A stretch of DNA of 36,665 nt from Candidatus Pacearchaeota archaeon (GTDB lineage: Archaea > Nanobdellota > Nanobdellia > Pacearchaeales > GW2011-AR1): positions 120,775 through 157,439 of the forward strand of contig JAGVXF010000007.1 of assembly GCA_018303925.1 (NCBI GenBank), in the 5' to 3' direction. The notes under the pieces were generated by a model. That model saw only the letters and a program-made list of their open reading frames with translations. It ran no database searches and was not told where the DNA came from. Shown here in pieces: positions 1-9,235 of this stretch (position 1 is its first letter; every line of letters starts with the position of its first letter). Both the position numbers and the translations under genes were made by a program.

Positions 1-1
1 G

Positions 2-169
2 TTTATAGGGGTTTTGGGTTTTAGCGAGGCAACTCCTTTGTGGATAAAGGAAAATGTTTTATCTGTTAACAGGAAATCCCTTGACAAAGTCAGAGCTTCT
101 TTTGCAGTATTCCATGAGAAAATTGATGTTTTGAAAGTTTCGGGAACTTTGAAGGGGATGAAGAGTTAG
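2..169 (+). CDS. C-terminal fragment of RNase P protein component 2 (Pop5/Rnp2-like); 5' end outside window
   Basis: Open frame from base 2 to TAG at 167-169: FIGVLGFSEATPLWIKENVLSVNRKSLDKVRASFAVFHEKIDVLKVSGTLKGMKS. The KVRA(S/A)..VLKVSGT(L/I)KG tail resembles Pop5. Confidence 0.55.
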   Translation, partial: FIGVLGFSEATPLWIKENVLSVNRKSLDKVRASFAVFHEKIDVLKVSGTLKGMKS

Positions 170-183
170 AAATGATTTGGAAG

Positions 184-402
184 TTATCTTTTTTGAAATT
201 TTTCCAAAATCATGCTTGCAAATCCTGATAGAAGTATTGAAATAACAAAATCAATTGCAACCTGAAAGGTTGAATTAATATTTATTTTTGAGATGAAGAA
301 ATAATGCAGGACTAAAGTTATTATAAGTGAAACAATATAAAACAAGGGGTAATAATTTTCTTGTGGTTTCTTAATAGTTTTTTTTCTAGGCCATATTGAA
401 CT
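184..402 (-). other. Possible small membrane protein ORF or remnant
   Basis: Minus-strand open frame ..PRKKTIKKPQENYYPLFYIVSLIITLVLHYFFISKININSTFQVAIDFVISILLSGFASMILEKFQKR*, with two hydrophobic segments. No ATG in frame; the nearest ATG (ATGGCCTAG) is in another frame. Confidence 0.35.
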
Positions 403-403
403 T

Positions 404-1210
404 TTACTTAACTGTCTTCATTTCTTTCCAGGCAAGTTCAAACATTTGCTCAAGGGCAGATGCAAAGAAATCCGTGTTTATCCAGATTCCCACATCGTAG
501 TTTGGATGAAATTTTTCGTCGTCTAAAAGCATAAACATTAACTGGTTGGAATCAATAATTGTAAATCTTGCTTTAAAATTATCAAAATGTCTTACTTCGG
601 CAACTTTCTTTAATTCCCTTGCAACTTGGATATTATTTTTGTCAATCGGAGCAGCAATTCTTATTTTAACCCCTCTTTTTTTTACTTTTTCAAAACTTAC
701 CATAAGTGCTTCAAGTTTTCTATTGAGGCCTTCTGCAGTTGTGACCATTGTAATTGTTTTTTCGGCATCTCTTACCATCATGTCAAGATGATTGTAAAGG
801 TTCTGTCTTCCCTTAAGACTTCCTGAAAGATCACTTGGTTCAACGAATTTTATTCCTTTGGTAAAAAGACCAGTCAATTCTTCCAAAACTTCATCTCCTT
901 TTAAAGACTCAAGCCTCCTTGTCTTTTCTTTGGCATCAACCATAAGGTTTTTTTTCACTCTTTCAACAACTTCTTCCGGTTTTAAAGCAACAAATTTGAT
1001 TGGTTTTCCAACTTTCATTATAATGAATCCCTTCTTTTCCAAGGATTCCAGAATATCATAAGTACGAGATCTTGGAACGTCAGAAATTGTTGATAATTCT
1101 CCTGCAGTTGAAGTTCCTCTCGACAAAAGGGCAGTCCACACCTTAACCTCATAAAGGTTCAAATCAAAAATTTTTCTTAGTCTGCTTAAAAATTCATCTT
1201 TAACTATCAT
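404..1210 (-). CDS. TrmB family transcriptional regulator
   Basis: 268 aa; N-terminal winged helix (NLYEVKVWTALLSRGTSTAGELSTISDVPRSRTYDILESLEKKGFI) plus TrmB-like C-terminal domain. Confidence 0.85.
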   Translation of the reverse strand: MIVKDEFLSRLRKIFDLNLYEVKVWTALLSRGTSTAGELSTISDVPRSRTYDILESLEKKGFIIMKVGKPIKFVALKPEEVVERVKKNLMVDAKEKTRRLESLKGDEVLEELTGLFTKGIKFVEPSDLSGSLKGRQNLYNHLDMMVRDAEKTITMVTTAEGLNRKLEALMVSFEKVKKRGVKIRIAAPIDKNNIQVARELKKVAEVRHFDNFKARFTIIDSNQLMFMLLDDEKFHPNYDVGIWINTDFFASALEQMFELAWKEMKTVK

Positions 1211-1273
1211 TTTCTTGTTACTTTTAGGGACTTTTAGTTTTTAAAGATTGCTATCCTAAAGAAGTAATTCCAT

Positions 1274-4126
1274 TTAGTTACTCCCATTCAGTTTAACAAC
1301 TCCGATTTTTATCTCAAATTTTTTAATTTTGAAGCCTTCGGTTTCTCCTCGAAGATTTTCATTTTTTTCTTTAAATTCAAAAATTTTGGAATTTGTTCTT
1401 TCTTTTATGAGTTTAATCTGGCTTCCAAGAATTTTTTTTAATTCTTTTTCCCCCGAGATTGTAAGATTAATTAAATTCTTTTTGTTCAATCCAAGTTTTT
1501 TTCTGAATGCCTGAACATTTCTCGATATCTCACGAGCATATCCTTCGGCCTCAAGCTCCGGAGTTAGGTTAAAATCCAGATTAATCTCGAGTTCAGTACT
1601 GTTGTAGGGTTTTTCAGAATACTTTTTTACATTCAATTCCTGCATGATTATCTCTTTTAACTCTTTTGAGATTTTTGTTTTTGAGGCAACTTCAACTTTT
1701 GAAAGGGGCCACTTTAAGGGGATATTTTTTTGATCTCTTTGCTTTAATCCTTCAGAAACTATCTCTCTCACATATTTCATTTGTGATTCAAGCTTTCCAT
1801 TAAGTTTTTTCTTCTCAAACTTTGGCCAGTCTTCAAGGTGGACTGATTTTTTGTTTCCGTTAATTGTCTGATAAATCTTTTCTGCAATAAATGGGAGAAT
1901 AGGTGCAATTACTTTTGAAGTTTCTTCCAATGTATGCAGAAGAGTTTTCTCTGCATTTTCATCGTTTTCGTTGAACCTTTCCCTTGAGTTTCTGACATAC
2001 CATGTTGACAAATCATCGATAAAATTTCTTATTTCACTGCATGCTTTTATCGTATTGTACTCTTTGAGGTTTTTTTCCACTTCTTTTATTAAGGAATTTA
2101 ATCTTGAAACAATCCATCTGTCTATTGTCTCTTTTGAATCGGAATATTCCTCGACGTTCTTTTTTTTGTGCATTGAATAAAAATTGTTTATGTTATAGAG
2201 GAGAACTAGCACTTTTCTGTAGGATTCTTCAAGCCCTTTTTCCGAAAAATTGAAATTATCAGCGCCCATGACAGGAGATTGCAGCAGGTAGAATCTTAAT
2301 GAATCCGCCCCGTATTTTTTTAAGACGTCTTCAGGGTCAGGAAAGTTTCTCTTTGACTTTGACATTTTTTGTCCGTCTTCGGCAAGAATAGTTCCAGTTG
2401 TCAGCACATTCTCAAAAGGAATTTTGTCAAAAAGAATTGCAGAGAGGACGATCATATAATAAAACCATGCCCTTGTCTGGCCGATGTATTCCACGACAAA
2501 CTGCGCTGGGAAATTTTTTTCAAAAAATTCCCTGTTTTCAAAGGGGTAATGAAACTGCGCAAAGGTCATACCTCCCGATTCAAACCAGCAATCCAATACT
2601 TCAGGAATTCTTGCATATTCCTCCCCTTCAATTTCAAGTTTAATATCGTCAAGAAAATCTCTGTGCAAATCAATTTCCCTTTTTGGAAGGTTTTTAGCAT
2701 ATTTTTTTAATTCATTAATTGAACCCAAAACTTTTATTTTGCCTGATTTTGATTTCCATATCGGGATTGCACTTGCCCAGTATCTATTTCTTGTTATGTT
2801 CCAGTCAGGAGCAGATTCTATATTGTTTTTCATTCTTCCTTCTTTCAAAAATTCCGGAATCCAGTTAATCTTGAGATTTAATTTCTGAATCTTTTCCTTT
2901 ATTTTTTGTATATCAACAAACCATGCTGGAAGAGCTCTGTACATTAATTTTGTATCGCATCTGTAACAAAAAGGATATTCGTGGTCAATCTTTTTTGAGA
3001 AAATGGCTTTTCCTGATTTTTTCAGATCAATGACGATTTTTTCGTTGACATTATGAATGTATTCTCCCGCATAGTCTTTCACTTCTTTAGTGAAGTTTCC
3101 TTTTTCATCAACGGGCTGGACCATTGGTATTTTATATTTTCTGCATATAGTATTATCTTCTTCACCAAAAGCAGGGGCTGTGTGCACTATTCCGGTTCCT
3201 TCTTCTTCAGTCACGAAGTCCCCTAAAAGAAACTGGAATGCGTTTTTTGTTTCCTTAAAATAAGGGTAAAGAGGTTCGTACTTTTTTCCTTCAAGCTCTT
3301 TTCCTTTGACAATCTTTTTTATTTCATATTCATCCTCTGACTTGTAAAAATTTTTCACAAGGTCTTTAGCTACTAGGTAAGTGTTTTTGTCTTTTTTATC
3401 TTTTACATAGGCATAATCAAGTTTTGGGTGAACGGTCAATGCCAAATTTGAAGGAAGTGTCCAGGGAGTTGTTGTCCATGAAAGCGCATAAGTATCTTTC
3501 TTCCCCCCGAGCCTGAATTTTACAATAACGGATAAATCTTTTACCGTTTTGTAAGAGTTGTCCATTGCAATTTCTGACTTTGCAAGAGGAGTTGAACATC
3601 TTGGGCAATACATCAATACTTTTTCTCCTTCATACATATATCCCTTTTCATATAATTCCTTAAATGCCCACCATATTGACTCAATATATCTTGTGTCCAT
3701 TGTTTTGTATCCATTTTTAAAATCAACCCAGCGACCAATACGGTTTATTGTTTTTTCCCACTCTTTTGCAAAAGTTAAAACCCTGCTTCTGCAAAAATCA
3801 TTAAATTTTTTTATCCCCATTTTTTCAATTTCATCCTTTGAGTTAATTTTCAGCTCTTTTTCGGCGACATTTTCAACAGGAAGTCCATGGCAATCCCAGC
3901 CCCAGTTTCTTTTTACATGTCTTCCATTCATTGTAAAAAACCTGGGAAAAACGTCCTTTAAGACGGAAGCAAGAATGTGACCATAATGAGGAAGTCCCGT
4001 TGCAAAAGGCGGACCGTCATAAAAAATATAGGGCTTTCCTTTTTCTGTTTTTTTTAGCGACTTTTCAAAAGTTTTGTCTTTTTTCCAGAATTCAAGAATT
4101 TCTTCTTCAGTTTTATTTACGTCCAT
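1274..4126 (-). CDS. ileS: Isoleucyl-tRNA synthetase
   Basis: 950 aa; HIGH-type motif PHYGH, KMSKS (GQKMSKSKRNFPDP), editing-domain motifs, class I aaRS anticodon-binding domain. Confidence 0.97.
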   Translation of the reverse strand: MDVNKTEEEILEFWKKDKTFEKSLKKTEKGKPYIFYDGPPFATGLPHYGHILASVLKDVFPRFFTMNGRHVKRNWGWDCHGLPVENVAEKELKINSKDEIEKMGIKKFNDFCRSRVLTFAKEWEKTINRIGRWVDFKNGYKTMDTRYIESIWWAFKELYEKGYMYEGEKVLMYCPRCSTPLAKSEIAMDNSYKTVKDLSVIVKFRLGGKKDTYALSWTTTPWTLPSNLALTVHPKLDYAYVKDKKDKNTYLVAKDLVKNFYKSEDEYEIKKIVKGKELEGKKYEPLYPYFKETKNAFQFLLGDFVTEEEGTGIVHTAPAFGEEDNTICRKYKIPMVQPVDEKGNFTKEVKDYAGEYIHNVNEKIVIDLKKSGKAIFSKKIDHEYPFCYRCDTKLMYRALPAWFVDIQKIKEKIQKLNLKINWIPEFLKEGRMKNNIESAPDWNITRNRYWASAIPIWKSKSGKIKVLGSINELKKYAKNLPKREIDLHRDFLDDIKLEIEGEEYARIPEVLDCWFESGGMTFAQFHYPFENREFFEKNFPAQFVVEYIGQTRAWFYYMIVLSAILFDKIPFENVLTTGTILAEDGQKMSKSKRNFPDPEDVLKKYGADSLRFYLLQSPVMGADNFNFSEKGLEESYRKVLVLLYNINNFYSMHKKKNVEEYSDSKETIDRWIVSRLNSLIKEVEKNLKEYNTIKACSEIRNFIDDLSTWYVRNSRERFNENDENAEKTLLHTLEETSKVIAPILPFIAEKIYQTINGNKKSVHLEDWPKFEKKKLNGKLESQMKYVREIVSEGLKQRDQKNIPLKWPLSKVEVASKTKISKELKEIIMQELNVKKYSEKPYNSTELEINLDFNLTPELEAEGYAREISRNVQAFRKKLGLNKKNLINLTISGEKELKKILGSQIKLIKERTNSKIFEFKEKNENLRGETEGFKIKKFEIKIGVVKLNGSN

Positions 4127-4195
4127 TTAAAACTTAAGAAGAAGTGGTTTTTAAGATTTTTGAGAGGTTAATGTCAATTCTCTTATCATATTAAT

Positions 4196-4921
4196 TTATT
4201 TCTTCCCGCTGTAACTTTCAAGAATCTCTTTTTCCAAAAAATGCAATTTTGAAGGGAGAATTATGCAATAGGGTTTTTGAACTCCACTGAAACCCTCTGC
4301 TTCTTCAAAATTTCTGTAAAGTATTTTTCTGTTTCTTGTTCCAAGTGCCTGACAGATGATTAATTTGTTTATTTTAATTTCGTGTTTTTTGGCCGCAATT
4401 TTTAATTGGTTTAGTGCTTTTGGAAAATCAATCCCAATATCAATTAAAATTAAAGAATGTGCGTTTATACTTTGGTTTTCTTTTACAATTTCCATGAAAC
4501 TATCTGGTTCGTAACTTTTTTGCCAGGCAGGCATTGAGGCAGTTTTTCCAAATTTGTAAATTTGCAGGCCGGTTTCTGCAATTGAATCGAAGATTGATGA
4601 ACTGTATATAACTTTATATTTTACCCCGGAATTTTTACATTCGTTTATGAGGGTAATGTGGGTAGTTGCACTCAATGGAGAGCCGTAAATCAAAAGTGCT
4701 ACATTTAATTTTTTTGCTTCATCTACTAAACTCAAGTTTTCGACTTTTTCCCTGCTCAGAATCTTTATTTTTTTACCTATAACCTCTTCAATCTGGATTT
4801 GGGTATAAGGAAGGTTTACTGTGTAATTTTCAAAATAAACTCTTTTGCATTTTGAAACTGCATCCAGTCCTTCCTTAGTGATTCCCCTTTCATTTAACCC
4901 AAGACCAATAAGATACAACAT
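4196..4921 (-). CDS. dphB: Diphthine synthase
   Basis: 241 aa; MLYLIGLGLNERGITKEGLDAV, YGSPLSATTHITL and PYCIILPSKLHFLEKEIL are typical of Dph5/DphB. Confidence 0.93.
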   Translation of the reverse strand: MLYLIGLGLNERGITKEGLDAVSKCKRVYFENYTVNLPYTQIQIEEVIGKKIKILSREKVENLSLVDEAKKLNVALLIYGSPLSATTHITLINECKNSGVKYKVIYSSSIFDSIAETGLQIYKFGKTASMPAWQKSYEPDSFMEIVKENQSINAHSLILIDIGIDFPKALNQLKIAAKKHEIKINKLIICQALGTRNRKILYRNFEEAEGFSGVQKPYCIILPSKLHFLEKEILESYSGKK

Positions 4922-5025
4922 GAATGTAGGGAATTAACCTCGTTTATTAAATTATTCTTTTGAAATCATATTTTTTAAGGGATATAAAAATTCAAAATAT
5001 TTATTAATGCTTTTTTCATAGTTTA

Positions 5026-5292
5026 ATGATGGAAGACTCTGTTTCACTTTACCTCCTTACCTCTTTTCTGACATTTGTTGTGGTTCTTATCCTTATTTTT
5101 TTAATAAAACGTGAAAAAGGGGTAAAAAAAATTTCTTTTCTTGAAGGAGCCTCTTTTATACTGGTTATCACTGGAATTGCTTATGGGAGTACTTCGGCTT
5201 TTGGGTACACCCTTGTTTGCGGGGGAGTAATTTTTATGATGGCAGATTTATTTGTAAGGTTCAAAGATAAAAAACTTAAAAAGAGAAAATAA
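5026..5292 (+). CDS. Small membrane protein, tandem paralogue 1
   Basis: 88 aa, about 3 TM segments; AT-rich TATA-like region upstream; similar to the next ORF. Confidence 0.75.
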   Translation: MMEDSVSLYLLTSFLTFVVVLILIFLIKREKGVKKISFLEGASFILVITGIAYGSTSAFGYTLVCGGVIFMMADLFVRFKDKKLKKRK

Positions 5293-5332
5293 ATTAAGAA
5301 ACGTTTATTAACCTTGGAAAATTTTTACTAAA

Positions 5333-5596
5333 ATGGCAGCAGGCGATCCTCTTTCAATGTATGTTTTTATTTCCCTTATGGCTTTTCTTGGAATTGTAAT
5401 CCTTTCATTTCTGATAAAAAAAAATAAAAAATATCAGAAACTTTCTGTTCTTGAGAGCTTGTCATTTATATTTATTGTTGCAGGAATTATTTTTGGAAAT
5501 GATGAAATTATAGGTTTTAGCCTCATTTGTGGGGGAGTCGTATTTATAATTGCAGATATTTACATAAGGGTGAGGGAAAAAATCATCTTTGACTGA
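5333..5596 (+). CDS. Small membrane protein, tandem paralogue 2
   Basis: 87 aa; aligns end to end with 5026-5292 (L(S/E)xxSFIxxxxGIxxG...GxxLxCGGVxFxxADxxxRxxxK). Confidence 0.75.
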   Translation: MAAGDPLSMYVFISLMAFLGIVILSFLIKKNKKYQKLSVLESLSFIFIVAGIIFGNDEIIGFSLICGGVVFIIADIYIRVREKIIFD

Positions 5597-5603
5597 TTTT
5601 TAT

Positions 5604-5861
5604 TTATTTGAGTTTCTTTTTATTTTCAGGTATCAAGCTTCTGCTTGAAACAATTGCAATAAAAAAGAAGGTAAAAAGAACCCAATCTTTTCTTATCACA
5701 AGACCAACGATTCCCCCGAGAATTCCAATTGCTGTTAAAATTTTAAACCATATTTTTCCTTTTTTTTGCTCCTCTTTTGTTTTATCCCTTAAAAGATTTC
5801 CAGCAAAAAATCCTAAAATCAAAAAAATTATTCCAATAATGAGTTGTAAAAGTTCTTGCAT
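5604..5861 (-). CDS. Small membrane protein, hypothetical
   Basis: 85 aa with TM segments. An 89-aa ORF is antisense to it; the minus frame has the more protein-like composition. Confidence 0.55.
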   Translation of the reverse strand: MQELLQLIIGIIFLILGFFAGNLLRDKTKEEQKKGKIWFKILTAIGILGGIVGLVIRKDWVLFTFFFIAIVSSRSLIPENKKKLK

Positions 5862-6074
5862 GAATAAATTTGTTTAAAGAAGTTTTTATATTTTATCAAA
5901 TTAAGGACTTATGCCCTATTCTACTTTTGTAAGAAGATTTTTAACTTCTGAGGCTTTTTACTGTTTGCAAGAATCATAAGGTCATTTGTCCCCCAAAGAA
6001 AATCTGTTTGAATAAAACCAGTTTTTTGACTTCTTTCCTCTGCAAGATATTTATTATATTCCTCTGCTTTAATC

Positions 6075-6242
6075 TTATTTTTTTATAAGTTGGTTGATTC
6101 CTATTGCAAAGAGCCCAATTCCAAGGAGAGGGACTGTATTTGCAAGTTCTATCCCAAAGTAACCCAGAACTATTGAAGCAATTGCCATCACAATAGCAAT
6201 CGCATTCAGAACCTCTTTAATCAATTTGGTGTTTTTATCCAT
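6075..6242 (-). CDS. Small membrane protein, hypothetical (55 aa)
   Basis: ATG to TAA frame not in the ORF track: MDKNTKLIKEVLNAIAIVMAIASIVLGYFGIELANTVPLLGIGLFAIGINQLIKK. Confidence 0.6.
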   Translation of the reverse strand: MDKNTKLIKEVLNAIAIVMAIASIVLGYFGIELANTVPLLGIGLFAIGINQLIKK

Positions 6243-6606
6243 AACTATTATACCGCTTTTAGATATTTAAAGGTATTTTTTGACATTTTTTGAAATGAGT
6301 CGGGGTTTTTTTAATAAAGGGGATTATTCTTTGCTTCTTGCAGGCCTTTCAGAACAGAATTCTGGGGGTTTTAGATTAATTTTTGAAATCTTGGTTCATA
6401 TTCCTTTTTAATTTTTAAAGACACAATAATTTTTCTCTTGCCCCCTAACTGTTCGTAAACTATACCATAAAAATGAGAAATTTCGTTTAACAAGTCATTT
6501 AATATTTCTAAAGATTTTTTTATGTCTTTTTCGCGATAAGCCACTATCTTTTCTACTTTTGAATTTGCATATAAATCTTTAAAAGATTTTATGTCTTTAA
6601 GAATAT

Positions 6607-7398
6607 ATGTTAAAGAAATTTTTAATTATCGGCTCTAAGTCGGATCCCGCAAGCAGAAACATAGTGATGAACCTGATAGATTTGGGAGGGTTTGATTTTC
6701 ATTTAATTGAGGGAGAAATGTTAAAGACTGAAAATCTTGACCTTTCAAAAATAAATTCTTATGATTTTATCATTTTTGCTTCAAGGCACAAGTCGGAGAA
6801 ACATGAAAAGACGCTTTCAATTCATTCACCCGGAAACTTCAGGGAAGTCTGGGGGGGTGGAGAAACCGGAAGGCTTTGTCCTTCTTCAGCACTTTTCAAT
6901 AAGCATTTATTTTATTTTTTAAACAAAGAGAGAGAGGATTCCGGATTATTAAGGTATTCAGTTACAATGGAAGCAACTCATCATGGGCCTTTAATTGACA
7001 GGCCCTGTGTTTTCATAGAAATAGGAGGAAGCGAGGAAGAATGGAAGGACAAGAAAGCTTCTTTTGTTGTTGCAAAGGCAATAAGGGCGGCAACTGAAAA
7101 ATGGAAGGAGAACCCTTACCATGAAATTGCCGTCGGGATAGGAGGGCCTCACTATTGCCCCAAGTTTAATAATCTTCAGTTAAATTCAAATTCTGCAATT
7201 TCACACATTATCCCTAAATATGTCTCACCAATCACTGAAGAGATGGTTTTAGAAGCGATAAATAAAACTATTGAAGAAGTTGATTTTGCCATTCTTGACT
7301 GGAAGGGTCTTGGGAGTGCTGAAGAAAGGGATAAAATTATCCAAATTCTGGAAAAAAATTACATAAGTTGGAAAAAGGCAGGGGATTTGAAGAATTAA
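6607..7398 (+). CDS. dtdA: D-aminoacyl-tRNA deacylase (DtdA/GEK1 type)
   Basis: 263 aa; SVTMEATHHGPLIDRPCVFIEIGGSEEEW, AVGIGGPHYCPKF and LDWKGLGSAEERDKI are typical of archaeal DtdA. Confidence 0.93.
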   Translation: MLKKFLIIGSKSDPASRNIVMNLIDLGGFDFHLIEGEMLKTENLDLSKINSYDFIIFASRHKSEKHEKTLSIHSPGNFREVWGGGETGRLCPSSALFNKHLFYFLNKEREDSGLLRYSVTMEATHHGPLIDRPCVFIEIGGSEEEWKDKKASFVVAKAIRAATEKWKENPYHEIAVGIGGPHYCPKFNNLQLNSNSAISHIIPKYVSPITEEMVLEAINKTIEEVDFAILDWKGLGSAEERDKIIQILEKNYISWKKAGDLKN

Positions 7399-7400
7399 AA

Positions 7401-7730
7401 TTATCTTTTTATTTTTCTGAAAATAAGTTGGATTAAAGATAAAGCTAGGTAGATTATTAAAATTGGAATTATTGATATAAAAAGTATTATTCCCGGGATA
7501 TTTGTGCATGTTTGGGCGCATGAAAAGGGGATACTTTTTGCATGGACGTAATAACCTTCTCCTGTTGGGAAAGGGATTGCTCCAGGAGTATTTTCGCTTA
7601 CTACACATATTTTTATTACTGCTGGGCAAGTTATATTAATATGAGTAAGGTAAAAATAAATTAAGAATAAAATTATTGTGAGAATTATTTTTAAAATAGT
7701 CGGTTTAAAAGAATTTTTTTTATTGGCCAT
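7401..7730 (-). CDS. Membrane protein, hypothetical
   Basis: 109 aa; two TM segments around a Cys-containing loop. Confidence 0.6.
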   Translation of the reverse strand: MANKKNSFKPTILKIILTIILFLIYFYLTHINITCPAVIKICVVSENTPGAIPFPTGEGYYVHAKSIPFSCAQTCTNIPGIILFISIIPILIIYLALSLIQLIFRKIKR

Positions 7731-7741
7731 TTTTAATTAAT

Positions 7742-8227
7742 TTACTTTCTCTTTTTTCTTCTCGTTGATTTTCCTTCAGGGGAAAAATTCTTTTTAGGTC
7801 CTTTTCCCCATGCGACAAATCCTATTGCAATAAGATATAGTATCCATCCTACTTTTGGAATTATTGCCGAAAGGCTGAACCAGCCAGGATATTTTTCTTT
7901 TTCAAAAATTCTCCAGATGCTAATTATGAAAATAATCAAAATTGCAATCCATCCTGCGAAAGGAATCAAAACAAGGAAAATCCATGCCCAGTGGAAGCCC
8001 CCCATTTCAAAAATCATTGAAATATTTGCAAAAGGAATCCATGCAAGCCATGAGTGTTTATATTTTTGTTTTTTCCCAATTTCCTGCCACGATAAAGAGT
8101 GGTAAACATAAAGCGCCACTAAAAAAATAACTGCAAAGAGGATTGCTCCGATTATAAGAGCTCCGAGAATTCCACCGAACATATATTCCTTTGGAACATC
8201 TACAAAATCTGAAAAATTGAATACCAT
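7742..8227 (-). CDS. Multi-pass membrane protein, hypothetical
   Basis: 161 aa; KHSWLAWIPFANI...PFAGWIAILIIFIISIWRIFEKEKYPGWFSLSAIIPKVGWILYLI pattern seen in small integral membrane proteins. Confidence 0.7.
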   Translation of the reverse strand: MVFNFSDFVDVPKEYMFGGILGALIIGAILFAVIFLVALYVYHSLSWQEIGKKQKYKHSWLAWIPFANISMIFEMGGFHWAWIFLVLIPFAGWIAILIIFIISIWRIFEKEKYPGWFSLSAIIPKVGWILYLIAIGFVAWGKGPKKNFSPEGKSTRRKKRK

Positions 8228-8280
8228 CTTTTTTACTTTTTAATAAGTCAAAAACACTTTATTAATCTTTTGAGGACTTT

Positions 8281-8682
8281 TCAAATTCCGGCCAGGGTAT
8301 AATTGCTGTACTTTTTTATTCCGGTGACGTCTTTCATATTTGTCTTGAAGTTTTTTGCCTCTCTATAAGAATTGAACTCAATTTCAGCGGTTATAAGTGA
8401 TAACCGAGGGTAATAATCAAAGGATATTTCTTTATTTTTGTAATTTTTTATAAGACGTATTTTTTCAGCTGTTTTTTCCTTAGGTTTTTCCAGGATTTTG
8501 TATTCTTCTTTTGAAATTTCCTTTTCAATTTCATGCCTTTCTAATTTTCCTTTTGATTTTATTGTGATGAAGAAAAGGTTCCCATACTTTCTTATCCTGA
8601 AATTATTTGGTTCAAATTTTATTTTTATTCCAAATTTTTCTGCAATTCCCTTTGCAAGGGAGACCGGGATATAATGTTGCAA
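8281..8682 (-). CDS. CYTH-domain-like protein (possibly N-terminally truncated)
   Basis: 133 aa from a TTG start; FRIRKYGNLFFITIKSKGKLERHEIEKEISKEEYKILE...DYYPRLSLITAEIEF...DVTGIKKYSNYTLA matches the CYTH strand pattern. Confidence 0.55.
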   Translation of the reverse strand: MQHYIPVSLAKGIAEKFGIKIKFEPNNFRIRKYGNLFFITIKSKGKLERHEIEKEISKEEYKILEKPKEKTAEKIRLIKNYKNKEISFDYYPRLSLITAEIEFNSYREAKNFKTNMKDVTGIKKYSNYTLAGI

Positions 8683-8833
8683 TATTCTTGCCCCGCTTTT
8701 TTTTATTTCTCTTTTCGTTTATCAATATTAAAAGGACAAGGATACAATTTTTCTTTTTCTTTTATTAAAAATTTTCTTTCTGTTTCCATTTAATAATTCT
8801 GGAAACTAAATTTAAAAAAGTTATCCAAAAAAT

Positions 8834-9190
8834 CTAATTCAGGAACTCTGAAAACTCTTGAGATAGTTTTTCAATTTCTAAAATTTCTTTTTCACTCAAT
8901 CCGGGTTTGTAGAACTTTTCATACCACCTTCTGCAATCTTTCTTGTCTTTTATGGAGAGTTTTCCAGGAGAACCAGCCCAATAAGTTCTGGCATTAAAAT
9001 TGAAAATGAGTCATATACTTGCCTACTATCGGTTTCAATTCCGTCATTATCAAAGTAAGTATCCTCTAGTGCGGTATTCCCTTCTTCCTTTTTTTTATAT
9101 AGAAATTTAACTAAATCTGAAGAGCCAAACTCGTTTTTTTATAATTTGAAAGCAAATATGAAATTATGGGGGTGATGTTCTCTATAACTA
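8834..9190 (-). pseudogene. Frameshifted remnant of an unidentified protein-coding gene
   Basis: Three consecutive minus-strand frame segments read as one protein: SYLLSNYKK / NEFGSSDLVKFLYKKKEEGNTALEDTYFDNDGIETDSRQVYDSF / FNFNARTYWAGSPGKLSIKDKKDCRRWYEKFYKPGLSEKEILEIEKLSQEFSEFLN*. The breaks lie at an A run and a T run. Upstream limit approximate. Confidence 0.5.
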
Positions 9191-9235
9191 TATTAATTTT
9201 CTTTCTTTTTTTAAGGTTTTATGTCTTTTTTAAAT

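Noticed and set aside
2369-2710. ORFs antisense to ileS, polB, rfcL and the cdc48 genes
   Set aside because: Composition follows the opposite strand of strongly supported genes; no independent motifs or promoters.
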